64,000 bases of DNA from Flavobacteriales bacterium (GCA_018402085.1 JAGYJM010000002.1:2046001-2110000); one strand, 5' to 3'. Positions 46,723 to 57,270 are shown, counted from the stretch's first letter. Numbers and translations are program-made. Notes: generated from the sequence alone by a model not told the origin.

Positions 46723-48411
46723 ATGCAGAGCGACAAATCGGTTGTGCAGGATCTTATCGCCGTGCTAACGCAGCGCGGACTGCGGTATGCGGTGGTTTCT
46801 CCGGGATCCCGGCACGCCCCCGTGAGCCTGTCACTCTGGCATCACCCCGATATTGAACTGACCGTCATTCCTGACGAACGCGCCGCCGGTTACTTCGCTC
46901 TGGGTATCGCTCAGTATACTCACCAACCTGTTGCACTGGTGTGTACCTCGGGCACCGCTCTTTCAAACTACGGACCCGCAGCCGCAGAGGCTTTCTATCA
47001 GCAACTCCCCCTCATCTTCATCTCTGCTGATCGTCCGGCCGAATGGGTAGATCAGGGCGACGGACAAACGATCCGCCAATCGGGTCTTCTTGATCGCCAC
47101 GTGCGCGCATCCTTTGACCTGATGCAAGACGATGACCATCATGACATCAAATGGTTCAATCGCAGAATGGTGCATGAGGCATGGGAAGCCGCAACCTCGC
47201 TGCAACCCGGCCCGGTACACCTCAACATCGGCCTGCGCGAACCGCTCTACCAGCTTATAGAATCGCACACTGAAACGCCTCGGCCGCGCAAGAAAGTTCA
47301 AGGGATTCCTGCCCTCAACAGTACACAGTTAGCACCTTATCAAGAGACGATCGCCGCCACTGAGAAAGTATTGGTGATTGTTGGGCAACAAGCCTTTGAC
47401 GCTCAACTCAGCGAAGCAGTAGGACGGTTTTCAGCGCTGGAGCAGGTGCTGGTCTTGACCGAAACCACCTCGAATATCCGTCATGGTGAACGCGTTTCAT
47501 GCATTGACCGGCTCATCATGACCTTTGATGATGAAGATGAAAACGCTTTCATTCCTGAACTGCTGATTACGATTGGTGGACAACTTATATCTAAGAAAAT
47601 TAAAGCGCTGTTGCGTCGGAAATTTAAAGGCGCGCATTGGCATATTTCAGCCGACGGCACCGGAATGGATACTTTTCAGCGACTCACCGACGTGATCGCC
47701 TGCGAACCCTCGCTTTTTGTTACAGCCTTGACTGAGTCAAACCGCACCAGCACATATCACCATATCTACTACAACCTCCATACCCGGCTTTCATCCTTAG
47801 AGATTTCTACGGCTGAAGCGCTTGGTTGGTCAGATCTTCTGGTGTTTCGGCACCTCACTGCTCGCATTCCCGCCTCAACTATCTTACAAATGGGCAATAG
47901 CAGTGTTGTGCGCTACATTCAGCTCTTTGATCAGCGTGATGACCTTCGCTACTATGGCAACCGCGGCACGAGTGGCATTGATGGCTGCACGAGCACGGCC
48001 TCAGGCATGGCATCCTGCGCTGAAGAGATCGTTACCCTGATCTCAGGTGACATCGCCTTCTTTTATGACATCAACGGTCTTTGGCATCAGGCACCTCGAA
48101 ACATGCTGCGTGTGGTAGTGATCAATAATGGAGGTGGCAATATTTTCCGCATCATTGACGGCCCGTCGACCACTGAAGCGTCAGCAACCGTGTTTGAGGC
48201 TGCTCATCAGCAGAATGCGTCTCAACTGGCCGCTCATTTTGGTATTACTTACCGTGCTGTTGACAGCGCAAAAGCGCTGGATGCGGCCATTGAGTGGCTG
48301 TACGCAGGTGAACAATGTAAACTCATTGAAGTATTTACAAGAGACGTTGCCAATGAGGATATCCTCAAGCAAAGTTTCCGTGAAATAAAAAAACGCTTAA
48401 AACCAGAATAA
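46723..48411 (+). CDS. menD: SEPHCHC synthase (MenD)
   Basis: 562 residues, thiamine-diphosphate enzyme that adds 2-oxoglutarate to isochorismate. Signatures: [29 protein letters not shown] (active Glu), [39 protein letters not shown], and ThDP/Mg site [32 protein letters not shown] 46723 follows the menF stop immediately. A hairpin element near 48265 encodes SAKALDA. Confidence 0.95.
   Translation: MQSDKSVVQDLIAVLTQRGLRYAVVSPGSRHAPVSLSLWHHPDIELTVIPDERAAGYFALGIAQYTHQPVALVCTSGTALSNYGPAAAEAFYQQLPLIFISADRPAEWVDQGDGQTIRQSGLLDRHVRASFDLMQDDDHHDIKWFNRRMVHEAWEAATSLQPGPVHLNIGLREPLYQLIESHTETPRPRKKVQGIPALNSTQLAPYQETIAATEKVLVIVGQQAFDAQLSEAVGRFSALEQVLVLTETTSNIRHGERVSCIDRLIMTFDDEDENAFIPELLITIGGQLISKKIKALLRRKFKGAHWHISADGTGMDTFQRLTDVIACEPSLFVTALTESNRTSTYHHIYYNLHTRLSSLEISTAEALGWSDLLVFRHLTARIPASTILQMGNSSVVRYIQLFDQRDDLRYYGNRGTSGIDGCTSTASGMASCAEEIVTLISGDIAFFYDINGLWHQAPRNMLRVVVINNGGGNIFRIIDGPSTTEASATVFEAAHQQNASQLAAHFGITYRAVDSAKALDAAIEWLYAGEQCKLIEVFTRDVANEDILKQSFREIKKRLKPE
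48265..48284 (-). repeat. Coding-embedded hairpin element, AGCGC type
   Basis: Minus-strand GCATCC, AGCGC, TTTT, GCGCT within menD, encoding SAKALDA in the gene's own direction. Confidence 0.75.
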
Positions 48412-49232
48412 TGGCCAATCGGAACTGGACTTCCATCAAAGATTACGAAGATATACGCTTCGAGTTTTTCGAAGGCATCGCGAAAATCACCATCAATCGC
48501 CCGCAGGTGTACAACGCGTTTCGCCCGGAAACCAATATGGAGATGATCGATGCCATGAACATTGTACGCGAACGTGGCGACATCGGTGTGGTGCTGCTGA
48601 CCGGCGAAGGTGATAAGGCTTTTTGTTCAGGTGGCGATCAAAATGTCAAAGGTGTAGGCGGCTACATTGGCGATGACGGTGTACCCCGCCTCAACGTACT
48701 TGACCTGCACAAATTGATACGCTCATTGCCCAAACCTGTCATCGCCATGGTCAATGGCTATGCAATCGGAGGTGGACATGTGCTTCACGTAGTGTGCGAC
48801 CTTACCGTGGCTTCTGAAAACGCGATCTTCGGCCAAACCGGTCCGAAGGTGGGTAGTTTTGATGCGGGCTTCGGATCGTCATACCTTGCGCGCCACGTCG
48901 GACAAAAAAAAGCGCGTGAGATATGGTTCTTGTGTGAGCAGTACAGCGCTGCAGAGGCCGAGCGAATGGGTATGGTGAATAAAGTTGTACCGTTAGACCA
49001 GCTCGAAGATGAGTGCGTGAAATGGTCAAAAACCATCATGAAACGCAGTCCGCTTGCCCTTCGCATGATCAAACGAGGTCTCAATGCGGAGCTTGACGGG
49101 CAACGCGGCCTGATGGAATTTGCCGGTGACGCGACGCTTATGTATTACCTCATGGAAGAGGCTCAGGAAGGAAAAAATGCCTTTCTTGAAAAGCGGGAAC
49201 CGGACTTTTCAAAGTATCCTAAATTTCCTTGA
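48411..49232 (+). CDS. menB: 1,4-dihydroxy-2-naphthoyl-CoA synthase
   Basis: 273 residues, crotonase family. Contains [40 protein letters not shown] (oxyanion loop), [46 protein letters not shown] (active-site region), and the C-terminal [28 protein letters not shown] tail typical of MenB. Closes o-succinylbenzoyl-CoA to dihydroxynaphthoyl-CoA. Shares its start base with the menD stop. Confidence 0.97.
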   Translation: MANRNWTSIKDYEDIRFEFFEGIAKITINRPQVYNAFRPETNMEMIDAMNIVRERGDIGVVLLTGEGDKAFCSGGDQNVKGVGGYIGDDGVPRLNVLDLHKLIRSLPKPVIAMVNGYAIGGGHVLHVVCDLTVASENAIFGQTGPKVGSFDAGFGSSYLARHVGQKKAREIWFLCEQYSAAEAERMGMVNKVVPLDQLEDECVKWSKTIMKRSPLALRMIKRGLNAELDGQRGLMEFAGDATLMYYLMEEAQEGKNAFLEKREPDFSKYPKFP

Positions 49233-49240
49233 TAAAAGCA

Positions 49241-49624
49241 TCAGAGCGACTCGAGCCAGGTTCTGGCTGTTTCTTCATTTGCGAAAAGACGAGTGGCCAC
49301 CTTTGGACGATTGAAGCGCAAGTAAAAATCTGCCAGTAAACGATGGGCAAAGTTATTGACGACCATGGCATCAGCTTTCACAAATTCCGTCCGACCCGGC
49401 TCGGAGAGGAACTTTCTGATTTCAGGCGTAACGTTTGCACCTTCTTCCGGAACGGAAAGCAACTTGTAGGGTACCGTGCATTCGCTCTTCAGAATCCATT
49501 CACGGATCTCCCGGCTCGTTTCTACATCCAGTGTTTGCCCGCTCTTGATGCTCAACCGAATCAGGTCAGGTTTCTCAAGCCACACTTCGGCCTGACCAAA
49601 ATCTTTATGGATTACCCTGCTCAT
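49241..49624 (-). CDS. STAS/SEC14-like small protein, opposite strand in the men cluster
   Basis: 127 residues, no signal peptide. Begins MSRVIHKDFGQAEVWLEKPDLIRLSIKSGQTLDVE, then YKLLSVPEEGANVTPEIRKFL, VVNNFAHRLLADFYLRFNRPKVATRLFANEETARTWL. The end pattern (AHR..A.FY..F.RP..P...F.....A..WL) is that of Bacteroidota STAS/SEC14-like proteins (DUF7793 type). Function unknown. It is the only leftward gene between menB and menA. Confidence 0.7.
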   Translation of the reverse strand: MSRVIHKDFGQAEVWLEKPDLIRLSIKSGQTLDVETSREIREWILKSECTVPYKLLSVPEEGANVTPEIRKFLSEPGRTEFVKADAMVVNNFAHRLLADFYLRFNRPKVATRLFANEETARTWLESL

Positions 49625-49644
49625 AAGCTACAAGGTAACTTAAA

Positions 49645-50553
49645 ATGACAGACCAAACGAAATACTGGATTGAGGCGATACGCTTGCGCACCTTGCCACT
49701 TGCCCTCTCAACGATACTTGCAGGTAGTGCGGCGGCATATCCGGTAGAGGCAAATTTCACTCCGGTCTTATTGCTGGCTATCCTCACCACTGTGTTGCTC
49801 CAGATCTTGAGCAACCTCGCCAATGACTACGGAGATTTCCGCAACGGGGCTGATTCAGAACAACGGGTGGGTCCGAGGCGAACGGTTGAAGCCGGCTTGA
49901 TCTCACCCGGTGCCATGAAACGCGCCATGGTGATCACTTCGCTGCTGGCTTTTTCGGCGGGTTTGCTTCTGCTTTGGTATAGTTTTGGGCGGCACGGACG
50001 CTGGTCAGAACTAGTGCTCTTTATTGGCCTGGGTATTGCAGCTATTCTGGGGGCACTCTTTTACACGGCTGGTAAAAACCCATACGGTTACCACGGATTC
50101 GGAGATCTGTCAGTCTTGTTATTTTTCGGATTTCTCGGTGTTGGAGGCACCTATTACCTTCACACCGGAGAAATTAGTCTGGCCGCATTTCTACCGGCGA
50201 TGAGTATCGGTTTCTTTTCAACCGCCGTGCTCAACCTTAATAACCTCCGTGATCATGAGAACGATGCAGTAAGCGGCAAGCGCACCATAGTGGTCATTCT
50301 AGGGTTTGACAACGCAAAGATCTACCACCTCTTACTCGTGACTATGGGGTGGTTAAGCCTGCTGATTTACCTTACCTTCTTTAGCAATCAGGCCTTAATG
50401 TGGCTGGCGCTCATACCGATGCCTGTGCATTTGTTTCACTGCTGGAAAGTATGGCGCACCAATGATCCCCGCCTCCTGGATCCCGAATTGAAGAAAGTGG
50501 CGCTGTCTACGTTTCTCGTCGGATTGCTCTTGTTTGCAGGCGCACTGTTGTAA
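49645..50553 (+). CDS. menA: 1,4-dihydroxy-2-naphthoate polyprenyltransferase
   Basis: 302 residues, UbiA-type membrane prenyltransferase with eight or nine helices. First Asp-rich motif NLANDYGDFRNGAD (binds polyprenyl diphosphate via Mg), second NNLRDHENDAVSGKRTIVV. Attaches the isoprenoid side chain to DHNA to give demethylmenaquinone. Starts 20 bp downstream of the divergent small gene's start, so it must have its own promoter or be read through. Confidence 0.95.
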   Translation: MTDQTKYWIEAIRLRTLPLALSTILAGSAAAYPVEANFTPVLLLAILTTVLLQILSNLANDYGDFRNGADSEQRVGPRRTVEAGLISPGAMKRAMVITSLLAFSAGLLLLWYSFGRHGRWSELVLFIGLGIAAILGALFYTAGKNPYGYHGFGDLSVLLFFGFLGVGGTYYLHTGEISLAAFLPAMSIGFFSTAVLNLNNLRDHENDAVSGKRTIVVILGFDNAKIYHLLLVTMGWLSLLIYLTFFSNQALMWLALIPMPVHLFHCWKVWRTNDPRLLDPELKKVALSTFLVGLLLFAGALL

Positions 50554-50654
50554 TGGGGTAAACGGGGTCTTGAAAGAGTAACACAATCATTATGTGGAAT
50601 TCTGCGGATTCTCCGCAATAGGTCACTACATTCAACGTCTTACTAAGGACCAAA

Positions 50655-51698
50655 ATGAGAGCAGACCGCATCAAAGGCATTGACCTGGCCACAGGCTTGG
50701 TAATGCCCGTGCTATTGATTCAACAACTCAGTCTCGGGTTGAAGTCTCCTCTTGATCCATTCGTTCGTATCGACTTCAATATCATTGGCGACGGATCCGT
50801 AGCGGTTTTTCTCTTTCTTGCCGGCATAACCACCGGGTTGCCGGGTGTAATGCCCGGAAGCCTGAATAAGCTGCGTAAAAACCTCCTCATAACCGGGCTA
50901 ATTTTAACGCTCGCGGGGCTCGCTGCAAGTGCAGTATGGTCAACAGGTCTTGTTCTCGTTGTTGGCCTCTTTCTTCTTTTCAGCGCGGTACTCGTTGTGT
51001 TGCCCACAGGCATCTTGTATGTCATCGCCATTGCCCCGGTACTCTTTTACCTCTACCAGACACTTGGCCTCTATACCGAGGTTATTGTAAATCCACTTCA
51101 GCAATTACAGCCGAAAAGCATTGTGATGAACCTATACAAAGATGCATACTTCGGCCTTGTGCCCTGGTTTTTCTTCTTTATCTACGGTATGATTCACAGC
51201 AGAGGTAATTTCCTGAGCCGCACCTTAGGACAACTTCGCATCGCCATCGGTATCGGGCTTATTCTGGCAGCTTTTGGCACAGAATATGCGCTTGAGCAGA
51301 TGCTCCAGGGGAATCGACTGCCTTATGATCACGGCTTTATCCGAAATACCTTTCTTCACCTGCAACTTCCCGCATTCTTACTGTCATCTATTGGACTATG
51401 CCTGATCAGCCTGCATGTATCGGCATCGGTCAACGAACGCGCTTCGCGCGCAGCATGGAGCCGTATCATCCGCAGATACGGCCGCGCGCGTTACAGCGTA
51501 CTCCTTTTACACTTGCTCCTACTGATTCCATTGATGATGCTGCGCAAAGCAGGTAATACGTTTTCTTCTGACCTGGTACTGTTAGGTATTAGTATGATCG
51601 CATCCGCCGCTTTCGCGGCGTTCATTTGGTATTGGACAAAAAACCACGAACTTGGCCCTGTTGAGCAGTTATCTCTGAATTTCAGCGGCAGAAAATGA
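50655..51698 (+). CDS. Polytopic membrane protein, acyltransferase-like (DUF1624/DUF418-like)
   Basis: 347 residues with about nine or ten hydrophobic helices. The first helix region reads RIKGIDLATGLVMPVLL, then DFNIIGDGSVAVFLFLAGITTGL, like the start of DUF1624/DUF418 heparan-glucosaminide acetyltransferase-like proteins. YSVLLLHLLLLIPL is near the end. No clear catalytic set. It sits between menA and menC and overlaps menC by 4 bp, but no known menaquinone step needs such a protein. A hairpin element (51600-51620) encodes ASAAFAAF in the last helix. Confidence 0.6.
   Translation: MRADRIKGIDLATGLVMPVLLIQQLSLGLKSPLDPFVRIDFNIIGDGSVAVFLFLAGITTGLPGVMPGSLNKLRKNLLITGLILTLAGLAASAVWSTGLVLVVGLFLLFSAVLVVLPTGILYVIAIAPVLFYLYQTLGLYTEVIVNPLQQLQPKSIVMNLYKDAYFGLVPWFFFFIYGMIHSRGNFLSRTLGQLRIAIGIGLILAAFGTEYALEQMLQGNRLPYDHGFIRNTFLHLQLPAFLLSSIGLCLISLHVSASVNERASRAAWSRIIRRYGRARYSVLLLHLLLLIPLMMLRKAGNTFSSDLVLLGISMIASAAFAAFIWYWTKNHELGPVEQLSLNFSGRK
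51600..51620 (+). repeat. Coding-embedded hairpin element, GCCGC type
   Basis: GCATCC, GCCGC, TTTC, GCGGC within a transmembrane helix of the acyltransferase-like protein (ASAAFAA). Confidence 0.75.
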
Positions 51699-52747
51699 CC
51701 AAAATAGAATTTCGAACTGCCTTTCGTGAAATGCAGTTTCACGTTCCGGCTCGAACATCCAGAAACACCCTAGAAACAAAACCCTCGTGGTTTATGATGC
51801 TGAGCGACCCTGCAAGCGGCCGCAAAGGATACGGTGAATGTTCGCTCATTCCGGAGCTTAGTACTGAAAAGCCTGAAGAAATCACAAAGCTGCTGCGTGA
51901 AATGGAGGGGCATGTCTCGCTTGAAGAGCTTGACCCTATAAAGTTTCGGGATTTTCCTGCGCTGCGTTTCGGACTTGAAACTGCGCTGCAATCGCTAAAC
52001 GCGCGGGATCCTTTCAGGTTATATGATTCAGATTTCTCGCGTTCACTCAACGGAATTCCTATCAATGGGCTGATTTGGATGGACGACCCGGAAGGAATGC
52101 TCGATCAGATGGAGAAGCTGCGAAGCGAGGGCTTTCGCGTTCTCAAAATGAAAATCGGCCGCAAGGCCTTTGATGAAGAATTGCGCTTTCTGAAAGAGAT
52201 GCGGGAGGCCTTTCCCGCTGAAGAATTTGAACTGCGACTGGATGCCAATGGTGCTTTTCCTCCGGATGAGGCGCTTGACAGACTGGAAGCCCTGGTGCCG
52301 TTTCATATCCACTCTATTGAACAGCCGATAGCACCACGACAACACCAAGCAATGCAGCACATTTGCAGCAAAAGTGAGATTCCCATTGCTTTGGATGAAG
52401 AGCTTATCGGATGGGATGATCAAGGGGCACTTCTTGACGAACTGTCACCACACTATCTCATTCTCAAACCAAGTCTGATCGGAGGCTTACGATCTGCTGA
52501 AGCATGGATTAAAGCAGCCACATCAAGAGGCATTGGCTGGTGGGCGACCTCTGCGCTAGAGGCGGATATTGGCTTGAACGCCATCGCGCAATGGTGCGCA
52601 CAAACACAAAACCAGCTACCACAGGGGCTAGGTACAGGGCGCTTATTCAAAAACAACATCCCTTCCCCTCTAACCGTGGCCGGTGCACATCTGCACTACG
52701 GCGCTGGTGAATGGAAGCTCTCAGAACTCTTTACCAATGCAGGCTGA
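51695..52747 (+). CDS. menC: o-Succinylbenzoate synthase
   Basis: 350 residues, enolase superfamily. Catalytic KMKIG (Lys in FRVLKMKIG), metal ligands Asp in LRLDANGAF, Glu in SIEQPIAP and Asp in IALDEELIG, and Lys in YLILKPSLIGG. Dehydrates SHCHC to o-succinylbenzoate. Start ATG 51695 overlaps the upstream stop by 4 bp. Its end overlaps menE by 11 bp. Confidence 0.92.
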   Translation: MTKIEFRTAFREMQFHVPARTSRNTLETKPSWFMMLSDPASGRKGYGECSLIPELSTEKPEEITKLLREMEGHVSLEELDPIKFRDFPALRFGLETALQSLNARDPFRLYDSDFSRSLNGIPINGLIWMDDPEGMLDQMEKLRSEGFRVLKMKIGRKAFDEELRFLKEMREAFPAEEFELRLDANGAFPPDEALDRLEALVPFHIHSIEQPIAPRQHQAMQHICSKSEIPIALDEELIGWDDQGALLDELSPHYLILKPSLIGGLRSAEAWIKAATSRGIGWWATSALEADIGLNAIAQWCAQTQNQLPQGLGTGRLFKNNIPSPLTVAGAHLHYGAGEWKLSELFTNAG

Positions 52748-53771
52748 ACTGATCATCAACGGTAAGGCATACAGCCCTGAATACCCTGAAAAACTTCCGA
52801 ATGAAACCCCGATGCGTGCAGCGTTGGCCACCGCACTGCATGACTGGTACAATGACGAGGTAATACGTATTTCAACCTCCGGGTCAACGGGTGCCCCAAA
52901 GGTAATAACCCTCGACCGTGACTCCATTAAAGGAAGTGCAGCAGCGACGAGCGCATTCTTCGGTATTCCTGAAGGGTGCGCCGCCTTGTTGTGCCTCCCG
53001 GTAGATAAGATTGCCGGACGTATGATGCTATATCGTGCACTCTTGCACAATTGGAAGCTGACCATCACTGAACCCGTTACATCGCCCCTCCGCAACCTGA
53101 AAGACCCGTCTTTTCACTTCAGTGCAATGACCCCGATGCAGGTCAGGAAAAGTCTTGAGCAACAGCTCAACGGTGTTCATGCGATTCGAAAACTGATCAT
53201 TGGCGGAGCGCCGGTAGGCACGAAGCTGGAAAATGATCTCCGTCGCACACAAAACGAGTGCTATGAAACTTACGGCATGACGGAAACCTATACGCATATT
53301 GCTGTGCGCAAGCTTACCCCACAGGCTGAAGACCACTTCGAATGCCTGCCGGGGGTTTCGATCAGAAAAGATACCGATGGCTGTCTGATCGTTGAAGCCA
53401 CGCATCTTAAAACTCCTGTGCGCACTACAGATCGCATTGAGCTGATCGATCACAGGCATTTCCGATGGCTGGGGCGTGCAGACTACGTTATCAACAGCGG
53501 TGGCATAAAATTCAATGCCGAGCAACTTGAGGCGGCCATCGAAGGCATGCTACGCCAGCGCTTCTTCATCACCGGAGAGGCAGATGACCTTCTCGGTGAA
53601 CGCATTGTACTGGTAGTTGAAGGCTCGTTGCCGCCTGCTGCTGAAATAGCGGCGATAAAACGCCGGATGATAGAGATTCACGGTAAATACGCCGTTCCTC
53701 GTGCCATCAAAACAAAAGATACCTTTGAGGTGACCTCTACCGGAAAAATCAAACGAAAGTTACCCGAATGA
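52737..53771 (+). CDS. menE: o-Succinylbenzoate-CoA ligase (MenE)
   Basis: 344 residues from ATG 52737, short relative to E. coli MenE, as usual in Bacteroidota. AMP-binding motifs: P-loop RISTSGSTGAPKVIT, ECYETYGMTETYTH, hinge WLGRADYVINSGGIKF, and catalytic Lys in VTSTGKIKRKLPE at the extreme C-terminus. Makes OSB-CoA for MenB. Overlaps rdgB by 4 bp. With menF, menD, menB, menA, menC and the thioesterase, only menH and the final methyltransferase are absent here. Confidence 0.92.
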   Translation: MQAELIINGKAYSPEYPEKLPNETPMRAALATALHDWYNDEVIRISTSGSTGAPKVITLDRDSIKGSAAATSAFFGIPEGCAALLCLPVDKIAGRMMLYRALLHNWKLTITEPVTSPLRNLKDPSFHFSAMTPMQVRKSLEQQLNGVHAIRKLIIGGAPVGTKLENDLRRTQNECYETYGMTETYTHIAVRKLTPQAEDHFECLPGVSIRKDTDGCLIVEATHLKTPVRTTDRIELIDHRHFRWLGRADYVINSGGIKFNAEQLEAAIEGMLRQRFFITGEADDLLGERIVLVVEGSLPPAAEIAAIKRRMIEIHGKYAVPRAIKTKDTFEVTSTGKIKRKLPE

Positions 53772-54349
53772 AACGCCTTGTTTTCGCTACACATAACCCC
53801 AACAAAAAGCGTGAAGTTGCACAGATGCTCGAAGGGCATTATGATGTGACCGATCTGAATGATCTCGGATTGGCTGAAGAAATACCGGAGCATGGCACGA
53901 CACTTGAAGAGAATGCAGAAATCAAGGCGCGCTTCGTTTATGAAAAATTCGGCGTGAATTGTTTCGCAGACGATACCGGACTTGAAGTGGAGGCGTTACA
54001 GGGCGCTCCGGGTGTGCACACGGCTAGGTACGCAGGCGAAACTAAGAATGCTAATGCCAATATGAACAAGCTGCTTCTTGAACTCAAGGGGCATGAAAAA
54101 CGCGCTGCACAGTTCAGAACAGCGATCTGTTTGATTCTTGAAGGGGAAACTTACCATTTTGAGGGGATTGTTCGCGGGAGCATACGCCGATCAAGATCCG
54201 GCGAGGAAGGCTTCGGCTATGATCCGGTTTTTGAGCCCGATGGGTATGACATAACCTTTGCAGAAATGCATTCTGAAGAGAAGAACCGTATCAGCCACCG
54301 GGGTCGGGCGGTAGACGCACTGATTGGCTATTTGACCGGCGAAAACTGA
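53768..54349 (+). CDS. rdgB: XTP/dITP diphosphatase
   Basis: 193 residues, HAM1/RdgB family. Nucleotide-binding FATHNPNKKREVAQML, metal site FADDTGLEVEALQGAPGVHTARYAG, GFGYDPVFEPDGYD and SHRGRAVDAL. Removes non-canonical purine triphosphates. Overlaps menE by ATGA, so it is likely co-transcribed at the end of the men cluster. Confidence 0.96.
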   Translation: MKRLVFATHNPNKKREVAQMLEGHYDVTDLNDLGLAEEIPEHGTTLEENAEIKARFVYEKFGVNCFADDTGLEVEALQGAPGVHTARYAGETKNANANMNKLLLELKGHEKRAAQFRTAICLILEGETYHFEGIVRGSIRRSRSGEEGFGYDPVFEPDGYDITFAEMHSEEKNRISHRGRAVDALIGYLTGEN

Positions 54350-54397
54350 AGCCCGCCTCACAGAATTCTTAACTTGCGCCTCCAATTGGAATGATTT

Positions 54398-55372
54398 ATG
54401 CCAAGCTACCTTGACTTCGAAGAGCCGATCAAAGAGCTGAAAGAACAGCTCCATAAAACGCTGGAGCTCAGCGAAAAGGATCAAATAAAAGGCAATGTCA
54501 GAAAGCGAACGAAAGAGCTTGAAAAGCTTATCGCCGAAACGACGAAAGAAATCTACGGCAACCTGACTCCCTGGCAGCGCGTGCAGTTGTCGCGCCACCC
54601 GGATCGTCCGTACACCCTCTCCTACATCGAAGCTATTACCGGAGGAGACTTTATAGAACTGCATGGCGACCGAAATGTCAAAGATGACCGCGCTATGGTG
54701 GGAGGCTTTGGCATGATCGGAGACCAATCAGTGATGTTTATCGGCCAGCAAAAAGGAGTCAATACCAAGATGCGCCAGTACCGCAACTTCGGAATGGCCA
54801 ACCCGGAAGGTTACCGAAAGGCACTTCGACTGATGAAGCTTGCCGAGAAATTCAATAAACCTGTGGTCACTTTTATTGACACCCCCGGAGCCTTTCCCGG
54901 TCTTGAGGCGGAAGAGCGCGGACAAGGCGAAGCCATTGCTCGCAATCTGCTTGAGATGATGCGGCTTCAGGTGCCCATCATCTGCATCATTATCGGCGAA
55001 GGCGCATCAGGAGGAGCCTTGGGCATTGGAATCGGCGATCGCGTACTGATGCTTGAGAATACCTGGTACTCCGTAATTTCACCAGAGTCTTGTTCTTCTA
55101 TTCTCTGGCGCAACTGGGACAACAAAATAGAGGCTGCATCCGCCCTGAAACTAACCAGCGAAGACATGCTGAAAAACCAATTGATTGACGGAATCATAAA
55201 AGAACCTCCCGGTGGTGCACATTCTGACCGCGAAGCTGTTTATCAGAGCGTACGTGAGGTCATTGACGAGAATTTAAAAAAGTTAAATTCTGAACGACCG
55301 CAAAAGCGAATCGAAGCCCGGATCCGTAAGTTTAGCGCTATGGGCGTGTACCATACAGCGAATGCCAAGTGA
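54398..55372 (+). CDS. accA: Acetyl-CoA carboxylase carboxyltransferase subunit alpha
   Basis: 324 residues, full length. Signatures: [103 protein letters not shown]. Pairs with AccD to carboxylate acetyl-CoA for fatty-acid synthesis. Begins 49 bp after rdgB. Confidence 0.97.
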   Translation: MPSYLDFEEPIKELKEQLHKTLELSEKDQIKGNVRKRTKELEKLIAETTKEIYGNLTPWQRVQLSRHPDRPYTLSYIEAITGGDFIELHGDRNVKDDRAMVGGFGMIGDQSVMFIGQQKGVNTKMRQYRNFGMANPEGYRKALRLMKLAEKFNKPVVTFIDTPGAFPGLEAEERGQGEAIARNLLEMMRLQVPIICIIIGEGASGGALGIGIGDRVLMLENTWYSVISPESCSSILWRNWDNKIEAASALKLTSEDMLKNQLIDGIIKEPPGGAHSDREAVYQSVREVIDENLKKLNSERPQKRIEARIRKFSAMGVYHTANAK

Positions 55373-55457
55373 CCAAAATAGAAGACCAACGTCAAAAAAC
55401 CTGCCGTTTTCAACACGATAGAACGGAGAACTCTTTTTATAATCACTCAGGGTGTCT

Positions 55458-55465
55458 TAGTTTTG
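55458..55465 (+). promoter_or_regulatory. -7 promoter box of the TPR lipoprotein
   Basis: TAGTTTTG matches TAnnTTTG, 46 bp before the ATG at 55512. No clear TTG at -33; the region there is TTTTTAT. Confidence 0.5.
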
Positions 55466-55511
55466 CAGCACTTTTGGAAAACCAAACGACACACAATCAA
55501 ACCCCTATTCG

Positions 55512-57215
55512 ATGAAATCGACTGCATTAAATGTCTTTTCGTTCATCGCCATTGCATTGTTCCTGTCTGCCTGTGGCGGACTCGGCAAGATGGAGAAGGA
55601 GATCGAAACCCTCAATGCCAAAGCCGAACCTGAACCGCTCATTGTTCGCGGAGACAGTGTAAAGGTCACCATTACCGGTAAATTTCCGGAAAAGTACTTT
55701 CACAAAAAAGTAGTGGTTGAAGCCACGCCTGTGCTCGTTTATGACGGAGGCGAAGCCGCCTATCCTATGCAAGGATTCCAGGGCGAAGACGCCGCGGGCA
55801 ACTATGAAGTCATCCCTTTCGAGTCAGGCAAGAGTTTCTCCTATGAAGAGAAAGTTGCCTTCACCGAAGGAATGGAGCAAAGTACTCTCGAGCTTCGCAT
55901 CAGCGGAAACAAAGGAAGCAAAGAAGCCACATTTGACCCACTACCTGTCGGAACCGGCGTGATCACTACGCCTTACCTCGTGGAAAGCGATGACAAGTTC
56001 CTCATTGGTAAAGATAATTTCCAGCGTGTACTTTCTTACACTAAAGAAGCGGTCATCAATTTCGCCTACAATTCGTCAGCCGTAAGAAGCGCTGAATTGC
56101 GCGATGAAGACTTTAAAGCAATGAAAGAATTCATCGAATTCGCAGCTGAAAAAGACAGCATTTCTATTACCGGCACCGCAGTTGAGGCATATGCCTCGCC
56201 GGAAGGAGAGATCAGCTTGAATGAAAACCTCGCTCAGGAGCGTGCTGAAGCGGCGAATGCCACAATTGAACGCGAAATGAAGCGCGAAAAGCTAGAGCCC
56301 GAAAACCCTGAACAATTCTTCAAGAATATGCCTAAAGGCGAAGATTGGGAAGGTTTCAAAGAGCTGATGCAGGCTTCTGATATAGAAGATAAAGAGCTGA
56401 TCCTCTCTGTGCTCTCGATGTATAGCGACAAAAACAAGCGTGAACAGGAGATTAAAAACATCGCGAAAACTTACAAGGTGATCGAGAAAGAAATCCTCCC
56501 TTCACTGCGTCGCTCACAAATTACGGTCAACTACGATGTTGAAGGCTACACCGATGAAGAGCTGATCGACCTCTCTAAATCAAATCCAGATATTCTGACA
56601 GTTGAAGAGTTGCTCTTCGCTGCTACACTATTCGATGACCTCAATGATCAGTTAGAAGTTTATCAGAATGCCGAGCGCGTTCACGCCAATGATTGGCGAG
56701 GGGCGAACAATGCAGGCTACTGCCTGATGATGCAAAATAAAATGAATGACGCTAAGAGCCAGTTCGAGAAAGCATTGAGCATTGAGCGCAATCCGGTTTC
56801 CCTAAATAACCTCGGGTGTATCGCACGCCTCGAGGGTGACCGCAAAAAAGCTATGGAACTCTTCGCAGAAGCAATGAGCGCAGGACCTGAAGTGAAATAC
56901 AACAAAGGAATCGTACAAATTCAGGTGGGTGACTACAGCTCTGCAGTTAGCAATATGAGTGGTATGAACACCTTCAACCTTGCATTGGCCAAAGTGCTGA
57001 ACGGAGATACCAGCGGTGCAAAAACCGTGATGCAAAATTCAGGCGACGAGTCTGCTGAAGCGCATTACCTCCGTGCAATTATCGCAGCGCGTATGAACAG
57101 CAGCGCAGATGTGCTCTCGAACCTGGAGAAAGCCATTAGCAAAAATGGTGCACTCAAAGAAAAAGCAATGAAAGATCTCGAGTTCCGTGATTTCAAAGAT
57201 CAGTTCAACTTCTGA
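55512..57215 (+). CDS. TPR lipoprotein with OmpA-like segment
   Basis: 567 residues. Signal with lipobox (FIAIALFLSAC|GG). The N-terminal half is beta-rich, with repeated VTITGKFPEKYFHKKVVVEATPVLVYDGG. About residues 180-270 hold an OmpA-type phrase (INFAYNSSAVR, then AYASPEGEISLNENLAQERAEAAN). The C-terminal ~200 residues form helical repeats of TPR style (NNAGYCLMMQNKMNDAKSQFEKAL, LNNLGCIARLEGDRKKAMELFAEAM). Probably an outer-membrane-anchored protein that contacts peptidoglycan. No named family. Monocistronic with its own terminator. Confidence 0.75.
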   Translation: MKSTALNVFSFIAIALFLSACGGLGKMEKEIETLNAKAEPEPLIVRGDSVKVTITGKFPEKYFHKKVVVEATPVLVYDGGEAAYPMQGFQGEDAAGNYEVIPFESGKSFSYEEKVAFTEGMEQSTLELRISGNKGSKEATFDPLPVGTGVITTPYLVESDDKFLIGKDNFQRVLSYTKEAVINFAYNSSAVRSAELRDEDFKAMKEFIEFAAEKDSISITGTAVEAYASPEGEISLNENLAQERAEAANATIEREMKREKLEPENPEQFFKNMPKGEDWEGFKELMQASDIEDKELILSVLSMYSDKNKREQEIKNIAKTYKVIEKEILPSLRRSQITVNYDVEGYTDEELIDLSKSNPDILTVEELLFAATLFDDLNDQLEVYQNAERVHANDWRGANNAGYCLMMQNKMNDAKSQFEKALSIERNPVSLNNLGCIARLEGDRKKAMELFAEAMSAGPEVKYNKGIVQIQVGDYSSAVSNMSGMNTFNLALAKVLNGDTSGAKTVMQNSGDESAEAHYLRAIIAARMNSSADVLSNLEKAISKNGALKEKAMKDLEFRDFKDQFNF

Positions 57216-57235
57216 TCTTCAGTGAATATTTTTGT

Positions 57236-57267
57236 AAAAAGCCCCGCTTGCAGCGGGGCTTTTTTTT
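57236..57267 (+). terminator. Terminator of the TPR lipoprotein gene
   Basis: GCCCCGCT, TGC, AGCGGGGC followed by T8, 25 bp after the stop. Stem of 8 bp without mismatch. Confidence 0.92.
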
Positions 57268-57270
57268 CTC

